Below, piece by piece: positions 44,401 to 56,073 of a stretch of 64,000 nt of DNA. Source of the stretch: Marsupella aquatica (lineage: Eukaryota; Marchantiophyta); NCBI GenBank assembly GCA_973895155.1, contig OZ316892.1:18910001-18974000 (forward strand), read 5' to 3'. Made by a program: the position numbers and the translations under genes. The notes beneath the pieces are model-generated. The model was not told where the DNA came from, did no database searches, and saw only the letters and a list, made by a program, of their open reading frames with translations. The first letter of the stretch is position 1; every line of letters begins with the position of its first letter.

Positions 44401-45752
44401 GCTGGTCCTCTCGATGATGTTTTGGGCTGAATGGCCCTCAGGTTTGTTGTTCTTTGTTTCTTTTGTTCCCACTTTGACCTCGTGTCCTCAGGCCTGAATG
44501 TGTTTGGCCTCGGAGTGACCTTTGGTCCTTGACAGGCATGCAATCTGGCCCTTATACTCCCATTTTTCACTGGGTTTTACTTTTTGCACAAGTGTTCCTT
44601 TCAAGCACAACAAAGAATTGTGACAATACTGTTCCAATTCTCAACTCTAAAGTATACCTTTAGGGGAAAAAAAAACTCCTTACCTGACCATGCTTCGCTC
44701 AGAATTCTCTCGATGCTGTCCAAACTCTTCACTGTACTTGCTGAATAATTATTAAAATTCTGAACGACTAACAAAATAGCTGAGAGCGCATTTCAAACCT
44801 CAGGAGAGTTTGAGTATGTACATTCCAACAACCTTCTAAGTATCAATGTGTAAACAAGGACTCTTCAATGTATGCATTGCTTTCAAAATAAATTAATTAA
44901 AATAAGATAATAATACTTTCGATATTGGCATAGCATTATTTTGGAATACAAACAAATTAATATTTCACGCCGTACCACCGAAACAAGATGACGAGTGTAT
45001 TCTTTACTTTGCTTACTTTGCTGAGAATTGTGTCAATACCTTCTCTAGCTCAGAATTATCAAGTACATTGTACTTTTCTCAAAATTGTGCCAATACTGTC
45101 CCAACTCTCAAATCTAAACTTTAGTTCTTTTTAAACAAAGAAACGTCTCCACTATACTCTACTTTGCTGAGAAATTCTGGATCGTATGAAGAATGGGAAA
45201 CGGATGCGTACAATGTGGACCGTACATGAGATTCAAATTTTCAAAATCTACCGTAGATTACGAATTTGCAATAGTGGTGAGAATACATGTAATCAGGAAG
45301 ATGTCATGCAACCAACTTTGAAAGTAATGTAGACAATCTGCAAATTTGGAAAGCTTCAATGGGATCAAACCGTTCAAATCTGGGGCCCAATTCTCGGAGA
45401 TCAAGGATGAGTTTGGAGAATTGAGTCTACCAATGAGATCGTGGAAATAATGGGGCTATACTTTTATTTTTCTCGCTGGACTACTTTAATGGTCATTACG
45501 CTCCTGCAAAAAGTATTTAGTTAATTAAATTTTGGCACCCAGCTCAAAAATGTGGCATCCAAAATTTGTGGGCTGGAAAGATAGGGGCAGTTACCGGAGA
45601 TGGGCAGGAAATATTCCAGCTGAATTAGAGTTTCCCTTCCAAAACATTGTTTATCTGTTGAAAAATCCTTTTCAATATAATTATTTAGCGCAAACCAGAC
45701 TACTCTTTAGGTACTGTAGTCTATCTGTGGCATCAACTTTGGAGGTATTTGT

Positions 45753-45905
45753 TTGATCGACCCCCAAAATGAAACTTGTTATTTGATCGATCCCCTGAGG
45801 TCTATCGACGGTCCAGATCTGAGATCAAAAGGTCCATCAATCCAGATTGAGGAAAAGTATAGAGGGGGTTAATTAAGGAAACTTTTTCCAGAAGGGGTCT
45901 ATTAA
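45753..45905. mobile_element. MITE, TTGATGGACCCCC family, diverged
   Basis: TTGATCGACCCCCAAAATG at the left, GGGGTCTATTAA at the right, interior CTATCGACGGTCCAGATC. Left outer flank GGAGGTATTTG matches that of 40641. Confidence 0.65.
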
Positions 45906-48900
45906 GCATATCTTTCTACTTAGTAATATTGATTTCTGAAAATATAGGACTGTTCTCTTCAATGAATCATAAATGGAAAGGCATCATGGAGTGAGTGGAG
46001 CAATGACATAACCTTGGAGTAATGGAGTCTGGGCAAGCCACAGTTAGAGGCCCGAGAGTCTCTTTCGAATGTCTGATAATTATGTATGTACTCTATGAAT
46101 CCTGTAGCAACGGATACGGCGTTTTCAAATTCAAACGATATTATTTATAGGTCCAGCAAGCAAAGAGGTAATGCAATGGAATCAATGAATCATGAGAAGT
46201 GCCAGGCCATGAATACTGCACCTCGTACAAACTTGGGTGGACTCGCTACAGTTTTGGTGTGATGGGCATTAATTGGATGGCAAATTTGACTGGGCTCTAC
46301 TGTGCCGCTTGACCTCCTTGTGGTACATTCAATCCCCCCAAAAAAGGAACTTGGAAAAGAAAATTTGGCTTCCATAACATTTTCTTTTTGTGGTTTTGAA
46401 TGCATGCTTTAGTAAAGAGATATTGGGATAGACACAAAAATTTGACAAGGTGCTTGGATGGACTCACAAAACCCTGACAGTCACAAACCATTCTGAGTCT
46501 CCATTTCTAACCTTTTGTATCTGTGGGTCGAGTGGCTAACCCTGGCAAAGACTCATCGTGGTGGAGGAGAAAATAGCAGAACAAGAGGCCCAGAAATGCC
46601 CAGAGTAATTTTCACCTCACTTTAAAAATAGAACATAGAAAAAATAACTCTTCAAAATTTTTATGGGTTAAGAGTTAGAACGGCTATAAAACGTTATAAT
46701 GCCCAAGTACTTCAGTATTGCATTTGTGACTCCATCCCTACTTAAATATTGTCTACATCGTCACCCTAGTTCCATGTCTTTTGCACAAAGTATCATTCTT
46801 AGTGTCTGTCTTTAATATTGAACGCTGTCACCACTATATTCTTGCTACGAGTGATGCAATCGTGCAAGTTTGACTGAGTTGTAGAGGCTACAAGGTTATC
46901 CTTCTGTTGCCCTGTGACCTTTCAAATTAGCAGGATTACTGGCAGGTCCTGATTCTGTTGCCTTGAACATGGATGATGGAGAAGATTGATGTGTATCAGA
47001 ACCAACAGAGTAAACACAGCAAGGGAAGACAGGATAGTAAAGCTAAGGAGGATAGGAGCAATATTAGACAGCAGAACAAGGGTCTCCTTGGTATGGGATG
47101 ACTAGTAGCATTAAGAGTAGACAAAGTTCACTCAAGATGAATAGGAATCATTGGAGTAGCAAGAAAGAGAGACAAAGTAGGGAGGTGAACTCAGGGAACA
47201 CTGAGTGGTGGAGTTGTTGGACCAATTGGCCGGACTAGTCGTGTGTGGTTTGGTGTGCTGCGGGGGGTTGGGTCCTGTTTGTTTCCTTCTTGGGTGGTCT
47301 TCGCCCCCTTGCCTGTTATTGACGGCCTCTACGCCCCCCTTTCCAAGAAAAGGGAAAGAAAAAAATAATTCAAGAGAGTTTGGAACTAAAAAGAAAAACT
47401 GGCAGGTCCATATTCCTTTAACTATTTTTTACTCCCCTCAAGATGTACAGTGAGCTGGTTTAGCTATTGCCTTATAATTGTCAGTGAAGAAACCACATGT
47501 TTTTGCTGTTGGTATTGAAGATGGCCAAGATGAATCCTTGCAAGCTGCTGTGGAGGAAACTTTTAGAAGACGGACCCAGGCAGACATCAAGCGGGCAAGC
47601 AAGGCAGAAAGACGGAAGTTTGGGTCCATATTAATTTTTCAATGTGTAAAACACTGCTGCATGGAAGACAAGATGGCAGATAAACAGCATGTAGGTTATG
47701 AAGTTGCTATATTGCTATAGAGTGAATCCATCTTTCACAATTTATCTTATTCAGATTTTGTATCCAATATTTTGATTTTAATGTGCCTTAAAATGGTGAA
47801 TCATTTTTATTAATTTGATTTTATTAACTTTTTTGACCCATTTTAATTTTAGTGAATATAGAGTAATATTGAATGTATTTGGCTCCCCTCATGAATGTTT
47901 TTTTTTTCCAATCACTCCTTAGTGTATTGTCTTTTTTCTCATGAGAAAAATGAATTTGAATAATGTGCACATCTGGTCTACTAAGTTCCCTTTGTGATTT
48001 CCATTAGAAATTTATGGTTTTAATTGAGTTTATCTCATTACCTAGAAGCAAGTGAAAATATGTATTATATGTACACAACTTTTAGGTATCTCTGTATTTT
48101 CTTGGTCATAATGTGCATTTCTTTGCATGTGTACTTATGATTTTGTGTGTTGTCACATCACTCTTAATTAATAGAATATCAATTTCTTGGTGTATACTTT
48201 ACATGCACCTACTTCTTTTATGATAAAATAAATTAAATGGATTACATATCACTACTACAGGACAAAAAAAGACATGTTCGAGGATGAACATGCTATATGG
48301 GAGAGGTAAAAACAAGCCAATAGCCAAATGCATGAGGAAGCCAGACAGAAGCTCAAATGGAAGTTGCAAGGAATGAGAGCAGAATATGTCCTCCGTGAGA
48401 TTTGTATGCCATTTAGCCCAACAGTCAAAATACTTTAGAGAAACAATTTTCAATACTTATTATGAATTAACAATTGCCCTTGGCCCATACAGCATAAATT
48501 AAACTGAAGATCTGGAATTCAATCTGGTTCATTGAAGTTATTTGTAGAATGTGCATGCTTAAAGGAGATTCATTGTCAGTTTATAGTAAATTATTGGGCA
48601 AGTTAAAACTAAATTGAAACTTTCACTACTTGGGGGCCAAAAACAGGGTGAAACTAGTTTTTTGGTCTCCCCAACAGTGTTGGACCCTTCTCACCACGAG
48701 TTAGGCCCCTGTTTCCACTGCATCGCTACCCAGGCACGACATTCCTTGCCTCCATCACTGGAAGCTCAGTCCTGGCATTGCTGCACGCAAGCTAAAGCCC
48801 TCCATCGCCTCTAGTTGCTGAGAAATACCCAGGCTTCAATCTGCTCACATCCTCTGCGAGCTGCTTCCGTCCTTTGCTGCACGCTGCTGAGAGTAATCAT

Positions 48901-49939
48901 GCTGCTCCTCTTTGCTGAAGCTGCTTCCCTCCAATGCAAGCTGCGCCGCTCTGCTGAAGCTGTCCACTGCAAGCTGCTGTGAACCCTAGTAGTAGGCTAA
49001 CCAAAGTGAACCCCTTAACTCACCTGCTTATTTGCTAAACTATGCTCATGCAGGCCAACTTTGGGAAAGTTTAAGGAAATTAGGAAAAGTCCAAAAAGAG
49101 AATCTGGCCCAGGTTTGGTTTTTGGCCCCTGTACATTGCGTATGACTTTATTGACTACCGTAGCAAGAAAGACTCACATGAATTGAATTGCCTGGAATAT
49201 AATCAGGTGAGTTAACCAGTCAGAATTGACACACACGGCATGAATTGATCTGAAGACCTGAGGCTTGCTGGAATAGAGTCTGGTGCGTTAACCAGCGAGA
49301 GGCAACAAGCTGACGCGGCTTACTGATCCACTCTTTGCAAATACAGCACCTGAAAGTCTGATCAAGTCAGAGCAAATGGGTTGGACAACTTTTTAATTTT
49401 ATTAGCTAGTGGGTTTGGTGAACAGCCACCTACAGTAAGGATTGGAGATTTACTTGAGTAAACCCAGACACAAGAAAAGCCTCCATCAGACCATCAGAAA
49501 AAGAAAACTGATACAGTGGTCTCGGCGGCAGCAGTCTGGCCAGAAGAACAAAGACAGCGCAAAAGGGCAGAGCTCTGGCGAGAAGGAAGGACGACATCAC
49601 AAAAGGCCCACCGTGCATTCGATGTGGTTTAATGTCTACCATATACCAACTAGCCCCAGAATTCGGGGCAGGTACGTTGGGGGTTGCGACTCGTCGTCCC
49701 ACTTCTGTACAGCTGTACCACCGTACTACCGTAGCAATCTTGGGTTCTGGGCACCTGGCAACTTGACCGGGTACAGTACTATAGAACGATGGCAGAGGCC
49801 TACCCTGGTAGTGTTGTGGCGTTTGGGATGGGACTTACATTCTTTTCTGGAAAGGTGCTTTACACGGTAGTGCTATATTATTAGGGCAGTTACGAATGGC
49901 TTTACTCATGTACAACAGCAGTGCCATGCACCGGTATTT
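45906..49939. other. No gene recognised
   Basis: AT-rich, with a GCTGC-rich patch near 48880-48990. 47205-47400 ends in a (G)AAAGAAAAAAA tail and resembles part of 53340-53480, so both may be SINE or LINE 3' ends. The open frame 47478-47720 (VKKPHVFAVGIEDGQDES...) follows an acceptor-like TTGTCAG and could be an exon, but I cannot identify it. Confidence 0.35.
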
Positions 49940-50319
49940 CGGTGACGTCTTTGGTTTGACGAGTCACTCTTGTACAGTGCTATTTTGAGACCAGGTTTGG
50001 GAAACGTGCTAAAGGAGGGTGTGTGTGTTTCTCTTTCTTTTCTTTCCCTGAGAAAACGAAAAAGGATCAATCTACTAAAAAGGAGTCAAACAAAAGTACA
50101 AAGCCAGTCATTTTGCTTGACGAGTCACTTTGCACAGCACTACGTAGAGACCAGGTTTGGGAAACGTGCTAAAGGAGTGTACGTGGGTGGGCTTGTCTTT
50201 CTTTTCCTTCCCAAGAAAACGAAAAAGGATTTTGGTGACGTCTTTGGCTTGACGAGTCCCATTTCCCAATACTGTTTAGAGACTGGGTTTAGGAAACGTA
50301 CTTTAAGTGCACGTGAGTG
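49940..50319. repeat. Tandem repeat, 120-165-bp units, host site of a LINE
   Basis: Three units with GGTGACGTCTTTGG, TTGACGAGTCAC, GAGACCAGGTTTGGGAAACG and a TTTCTTTTCCTTCCC...GAAAACGAAAAAGGAT tail. The third unit is split by the LINE fragment and resumes at 51209-51290. Confidence 0.85.
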
Positions 50320-50958
50320 CCTTGTGATGCCACAGGTGTCCATCTTCTTCGGTGCAGTTTGGGAGGTGAAACCATTATTGTTCACGACGCTGTGCGAGAT
50401 GCGATTGCTCAGGTTCTCTCTGGCTCTTTGGTATGCGTGCGGCGGGAGGTGATACTCGAGTTACCTGGTCCTCCATCACAGCGGTTACGGGTGGATCTTA
50501 CCATGGTCCGTGAGGGTCAACGTACTTTGGCAGATGTTGTGGTGGCAAACCCATTGCGCCAAGACATCATTGAGACAGCGGCAACTACGGCAGGGGCAGC
50601 AGCGTCACGTGCGGCAACAACGAAGGAGGCCAAATATGCTGCACGAGCTTCATCCGACAGCTTCCTCCCCCTTGCTGTGGAGCTATTTGGGCGTCTTCAT
50701 CCTCAGTTTGATGGGCTTCTTCGGCAAGCTGCCCGGGATGTTCATGGCCGAATGGGTCCCACCGGACCCCCGCTTTCTATTTTGACCACGCACTTTCGCC
50801 AACGCATTTCAGTCACCTTACAGCGTGCTCAAGCTCGGGCCATCTATCGTCGATCTCTTACAGTGGGTGCTAGTGTGCCTCCGCAGCGGCTAGCTCCCCT
50901 TGAGGATGTTCCACTCCCACTTGCCGATCTAGTTTTGACTCTTGATGTGGACCATTAG
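50320..50958 (+). pseudogene. Non-LTR retrotransposon C-terminal domain (zinc-binding and nuclease-like)
   Basis: Open from the left junction: CDATGVHLLRCSLGGE, then VHDAVRDAIAQVL, RLRVDLTMVREG, TLADVVVANPL, KEAKYAAR and FLPLAVELFGRLHPQFDGLL. From memory this matches the C-terminal region of reverse-transcriptase polyproteins in many protists, fungi and lower plants: C..xGxHxLxC...HDxxRD, then a D...DVxVxNP...K pattern like a PD-(D/E)XK nuclease. The RT domain itself is missing through 5' truncation. The frame is intact to TAG at 50956-50958, so insertion is fairly recent. Confidence 0.65.
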
Positions 50959-51208
50959 CTTTTTGCCACAATCGGTAGGCATGATGAGGACCTCGGTCCG
51001 CTTGGGTTAGTTTTAGTCTCTCTCTCTTTCTTGGTTTTTAGGGGTTCCCTATTGTTCATTTCTTACTTTTAGTTCCTCTTTCTTGGTGTTTAGTGGTTCC
51101 CTTTTGCTCATTTCTTTTTCGATTGGTTTTGTCCACTTGGGCCCTCTTTTGTTTGTTCATTTGTACTCTGTTTGGTCCCTTTGTATATAAAAAGTGTGTA
51201 TATTTCTT
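50320..51208 (+). mobile_element. 5'-truncated LINE insertion with 10-bp target duplication
   Basis: 889-bp insertion flanked by CACGTGAGTG at 50310-50319 and 51209-51218. Joining the flanks restores the tandem-repeat unit exactly. Contains the C-terminal part of an RT polyprotein and a 3' UTR with a ~60-bp duplicated GGTTCCC..TTGTTCATTTC block. The 3' end is not a plain poly(A). Confidence 0.85.
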
Positions 51209-51218
51209 CACGTGAGTG

Positions 51219-52017
51219 GGGTTGTCTTTCGTTTCCTTTCCCTTGGAAAACGAGGAAGGATGCGAAAACAAAAGTATAACGGATTTGGGTGACTTCCACT
51301 GTTTGCTAGGATCACCTTCTCCAAATTAGTGTTATTAACATTATTTTTAACCCTAAATTTTTTTTTTGTAATCCTTATTAGGGTGAACAGAATGTATCTC
51401 TCTATATGCATGGACAAAAACTACAGTAGATATATTCTCAGTTTTAAGCAAACAGATTAATTTGGTTTTCTCCAGTTTTATCAGATGTGGGATAGATGTG
51501 ACCCCCTTGAAGCAGACACCTTCACATCCAGCTTGGTAATCTTTGGAATAGTCAAGTATTGTACTGAAGTGTCCTTTTAATATGATGGAGGTAGATGTGC
51601 TTTCTCATATTTGGCGGCTAAAATTTTGATAGAGAAAATACATTACATGCTATTAAATGACATGCTCTTGTGATGTACAAATTGCAGATTTAAGGTGTTT
51701 GGCGTTACAACTTCCTTTTACAATCCCCCCCTCCCCCACAACTTCCTTTACAATCCCCCTCCCCTCCCCTCCCCTCCCCCCTCCCGAAAAATATCAGCAC
51801 ATAAATATCCATGCTTAACCATATGATACTTAGTGATAATGAAAATTTATGGAAAAATCATAATCGAGAAGATTCAGAGAAAATGATACAAAATTCTTAT
51901 GAAAACAACCCTTTTTATCAGAGTAAAAAGGGTATCCAACGATACCAATGAAGTTCCAATCATAGATATGTATTCAATACATGAGTAGGAGCTCCCATGC
52001 AAACTTTTGTCTCCCTG
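51219..52017. other. Rest of tandem unit, then AT-rich spacer
   Basis: 51219-51290 completes the interrupted repeat. A CCCCTCCCCT tract lies near 51725-51785. No gene seen. Confidence 0.5.
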
Positions 52018-52030
52018 GAAAGATAATAAA

Positions 52031-52372
52031 ACCAATTGGCTTAGGTCAATTGGCTAGGGGATTTGCCTGGAACTGAGAGGTCCCAGGTTCAATCCCCCTT
52101 CCACACACTGGGGTGTGGAGGGTATCTGTGTGTGGAGGGTATCTGTGTGTGGGTGGGATGGGTTTTGTGGGTGGTGGATTGGGAGTTCTGATTATCTGCT
52201 CGGCCCCTGGTTGCCCACTTTGTGGCCCTGATGTAATCCTCTCTCCTTCCTCGTGCGGGTCCCTGTCAGATCCGTTGGGCTCACCCTGGTCTGGGTTCCC
52301 TACAGAAAAACTGTCACATTGGGGTGGGGGGAGTGTAATTGTATTTCCTCCCCATTTTTTTCAAGACAAAAA
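52031..52372 (+). mobile_element. tRNA-derived SINE with 13-bp target duplication
   Basis: Flanked by GAAAGATAATAAA at 52018-52030 and 52373-52385. The head is tRNA-like: box A region TGGCTTAGGTCAATTGG and box B GGTTCAATCCC (52086-52096), about 35 bp apart, as in RNA polymerase III promoters. A non-tRNA body and a short A-rich tail (CAAGACAAAAA) follow. Confidence 0.85.
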
Positions 52373-52449
52373 GAAAGATAATAAATTTGAAAGGCTGCCA
52401 AAACTAACTGCAAGTTAAATCTACACAGTGTTAATGCTCTCGCATATTC

Positions 52450-52600
52450 ATGGGGCCCCGTACACTGCCGGTCACAGTCCCCAATGTTGCTGCCCAACCT
52501 AGCCCAATTTTGTCAGAACATAAACTTAGACTCTACCATTTTGTCACCGGCTTCAACCCGATCAACTTTGTGCAATCGACTTTGGGTTTATGTTCTGGCA
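52450..52600 (+). repeat. Inverted repeat, left arm
   Basis: Contains CAGTCCCCAATGTTG, CATAAACTTAGACTCTACC and GATCAACTTTGTG. Matches the reverse complement of 53610-53770. Confidence 0.8.
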
Positions 52601-53609
52601 CCCTTCCTTGCTGTTGCCCGCTCTGGCCCAAGTCCCTGATGCTCCTGTCCACTCCGGCCCAAGCTTGCCAAAACATAAACCAACCCTCTATCATAAATCA
52701 AGACTTTTATCCAAAGTACTAGGCTTTGCCTGAGCGCTTAGACTCTATTACAAAAGAGACATGAATTCACTGGAAAAAAGTGTTGCCAGAAACATAAACC
52801 ACAATTCCATAGAGAATAAGCATTTGGCAGAACATCAACCAAGACTCTTCATTGAGATGTGCAGTAGCATCTGCAAGGAAAGAAACACCGCTACCTACTC
52901 CCTATTTTAGAGGAGACTTCCAGGTTGGGTGGTCCTGCACCAGACTATTTAAGCTCACCTTATGTCTATGCGTGAGATCTGCCAAACACCCCAAAAAAGC
53001 AGACAGATCACTGGAGCCATTGTACAACTTCGGGATGCACTCAAACCGTGGAACCAGACAGACAGCCCGGTTGCCCTGAACCAAGAAGTTGATAAGGATT
53101 AAACCCAAAATAGACACTACTTTTTGATTTCTTGTAATGGAAATTGCAGAGTCCTGAGGAAGTTTCTGAGACACCACATTGAGCCCTTGCCTGGTACCAA
53201 ACAACACCAGACAAACATTAGAAATGAGCACGGAAACAGAAAGCAGGAGTACCAGTACCAGCTTGGTAGGCAGAATAGATGCAGGAATAGTCAGTAGTGC
53301 AGTTTTTACAAGTGGATCATGATGCTTGATACCACCTGGTGTATCGGGCCTACTGGCCTGATTAGTGTTGTTTTGTGTGCAGTCTGGCCGGGGCTGTGCT
53401 TTTATGGGGCGGCTTTCGTCCCCTGGGCTGTGTTGTTGTGGGTCTGGCCTTTTCTTCTGGCATTTTGAAAGAAAAGTTTTTTTAAAATTATCCAAGACTC
53501 TATCAATCATGATTCTTATATAACCAAAGTACTAAGCTCCCGACTAAGCTCTGCCTAAACACTTAGACTCTATTACAAAGCAAGTGTGACTTTGTTGGAA
53601 AGGAGTGTG
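52601..53609. repeat. Interior of the inverted-repeat block, with direct repeats
   Basis: 52685-52800 and 53495-53620 are direct copies (CCAAAGTACTA, CACTTAGACTCTATTACAAA, CAAAACATAAACC). The word CCAAAACATAAACC recurs about seven times. A minus-strand open frame at 52902-53510 has a hydrophobic middle but no recognised relatives, so I do not call it. Confidence 0.55.
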
Positions 53610-53770
53610 CCAAAACATAAACCCAAAGTCAATTCCACAAAGTTGATCAGGCCAAACTGGGTGACAAAATGGTAGAGTCTTGGTTTATGTCCTGGCAAAC
53701 TCAGGCCGGAGCGGCCATCAACATTGGGGACTGGGACGGGCGGTGTACGGGGCCCCAAGATATGGGGGAG
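53610..53770 (-). repeat. Inverted repeat, right arm
   Basis: Reverse complement of the 52450 arm, sharing GGTTTATGTCCTGGC, CCAATGTTG and ACAAAGTTGATCA-type words. Outer edge at GGGGCCCC..GTACAC. Confidence 0.8.
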
Positions 53771-53799
53771 CATTAACGTGGCATAGATTTAATGTGTGG

Positions 53800-53995
53800 T
53801 CAAAAGTGGCAACAGAAGAGGAGGAGAAACATGCAGCACAAGCATCATCCAATAGCTTCCTCTTGTTACTGAGAAATTTGCAAGATTCCATAACCAGTTC
53901 AATGGGCTCATTCAACAGGCAGCTCGAGACATTTGTGCATGGGCTTGCTCCATAGGACTACCAATATCCATGTTGGCAATGCACAATGAACAACA
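53800..53995 (+). pseudogene. Second LINE C-terminal fragment, decayed
   Basis: EEEKHAAQASSNSFLLL and, after a frameshift, FHNQFNGLIQQAARDI correspond to KEAKYAARASSDSFLPL and LHPQFDGLLRQAARDV of the copy at 50320. The CAA-rich stretch to 54300 continues its frame with interruptions. Confidence 0.6.
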
Positions 53996-55960
53996 ACATT
54001 TCTCGCCGACAATGCTTTGCAACTACAACACGGCAGCTTCAACAACGCAACAAAGTAATGACTCTTCTACAACCACTCGGCTTGAACAACAAGACTTTGC
54101 ACAAACAACTTGGCCGCAATAACAACCCACCCAAATGGCAATTGGCTTCCACAACCACAATACATTCACAACAACAACATGGCTGCAACAACAAATGTCT
54201 AATGCGTGGGCATTGGACTAGTATACTACAATTTGCAATCAAAATCTACCTTTCCTGGCCTAGTCCATACAGTGAATATACATATTCCATGATTTCTCCC
54301 GTAGCAAGAAGACTATGCTTATAAGTAAAGATGGTCATGAGAATGGCGAGCCTTTGCTATGCATACACACATTGAGGTAGTTGGGCTAGCCTGAGTGACT
54401 AGCCACTCATGGTGTTCTTAGAGGAATGTAGCTATGTTTTTCAGTGGTCTAGTCATGTCTGGTCCAACCTGATTCTGGTGTGTATTCTTGTGACCTTTGA
54501 CCTTTTGTCTGGTCCTGCCCTCATTGCCTCTGTTGTATTGGAGTTTACGTTTGGCAGTAAGTATAGTATTGCATTTGGGAGAAAAAGCCTGGATATGATT
54601 CACAAGCTCACATGTGATCTGGTAAGAGTTTTATTTTTCACCTGTAAATGGAGTTGGAATTTCCTTGAACATGAGAAAGTGCGCATTGTGTTCCAACGTA
54701 CCTTCAAATTCTTCTTTATTTATCCTAGTATCTTGATAATAGGATGGGCCACACCATTTGACCACACAGCTTGGATGGACCTAGCAGCTTTTGCGACCCA
54801 AAAGTGCAATAATGCATGGAAAGCAAAGACACCGTTTGAAAGCAATATTAGAAAACAGTCTACCAGGGCAACTCCAAGTTATTTTCAAACATTGTAGTCC
54901 ATTTGGGCATATTTTTCTAAATAGAGAGTGCCTTTTCCATGTAGTATGCAGTTTCTATCATTTTCTAGGAAAGGTAGATAAGATAGTATTGAAGTAACGT
55001 TCCAAAATGATCTATTCCGGCTTTGGGGGTCCATCCTAGAATCCCGGAAAGCTGTAATGGTCCATCCAGGAGTTTCCTTTAAAAAGTACGGTGCATGATT
55101 TATAGGCAACTACAGTACAATGTCACTAAAAGAAATTTTAATTTTACAATTTATCATTATTTTTGTTACAAATATGTCACGTTTTTCATATATTTCCATT
55201 CTAGTTACTTTCTAAAATTTATTTTCTTTTTAAAAATCATGGTATATTTGTAAAATATAAAAATAATATGACAATGTTATCAATCTGAACATTTTTAATG
55301 GCAAAATAATTAATAATTTGTATACGCTCCATAGCATTTGAAATTTGAATCTGAGCCACGCTATTGCGAGGAACGGCCATTCCCCTATTCTTAGCCGGGA
55401 ACGGTAATTCCTATAAGTTGTCGGGAATGGCGTCTCCTCCGAATTCCGAGATGCCCTCTCCCCGCCAAACGGGGGCCAAACCGGCGGCGATGGGTCTTGA
55501 ATGCCTGTTGTGGCGAAAAGTGTTTCTTCAGTTCCCGGCGGACCCGAAGCTGTGTCAGAAATCCCGGCGGCAAATGAAACCTCCCGGCCGGGAAATCAGC
55601 CACTGGGATAAGGATTGTTTGGCCGGGCGCAGGGACAGTGGCGACGACAAACCTACTGTCAAGTAGGTTACTGCACCCGTACTCGTACAGTCACTGTACC
55701 GTGCAGTTTGGGGTATTTTATACAACGCTCGGACCGTACAAGAGGAGCAGCACTCCACGCACTGAGTATTGGACCGTACAGGAGCTCGACAAAGTGCGCT
55801 GTAGTGCCGCATTTGATACGGTAGTCAGGTACTGTGGCGTATGGACCCGTTAACTACAGTAGTCTTCTTGTACAGGGTCATGGGCAGGACAACTACCGGA
55901 TGGGGCCAATCTAATGAAGGTTGGATGTTAAGGGACACTCTTTAGGCTGTATTTGGTCGG
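53996..55960. other. No gene recognised
   Basis: The open frame 54409-54897 lacks support. Near 55040-55080 TTTGGGGGTCCATCC and GGTCCATCCAGGAG recall the MITE family. 55350-55850 is more GC-rich, with repeated GGACCGTACA. Confidence 0.35.
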
Positions 55961-56073
55961 TTGATGGACACCCAAACCAAACTTTTCTCCCCAACTAACC
56001 CCATAAGATTTTGAGCAAGTGTATTTAATGTCTATCAAAGGTTTGGATCACTTGGGGGTCACTTTTCCATCAA
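55961..56073. mobile_element. MITE, TTGATGGACCCCC family, diverged
   Basis: TTGATGGACACCCAAACC, AACTAACCCCATAAG, TCTATCAAAGGTTTGGATCAC and TTTTCCATCAA, colinear with 40641-40787. Confidence 0.65.

Noticed and set aside
42810-44417. Open frames within the satellite array
   Set aside because: Translations only repeat the unit (for example TVPTLKY); no independent coding evidence.
47478-47720. 80-codon frame after an acceptor-like site, possibly a host exon
   Set aside because: Plausible exon-like composition, but no flanking exons, donor or known protein; kept only as a note.
52902-53510. 202-codon minus-strand frame with a hydrophobic middle
   Set aside because: It lies across a repeat block and overlaps SINE/LINE-tail-like sequence; no family recognised.
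54409-54897. 162-codon open frame with hydrophobic stretches
   Set aside because: No recognisable motif, splice context or neighbour support.
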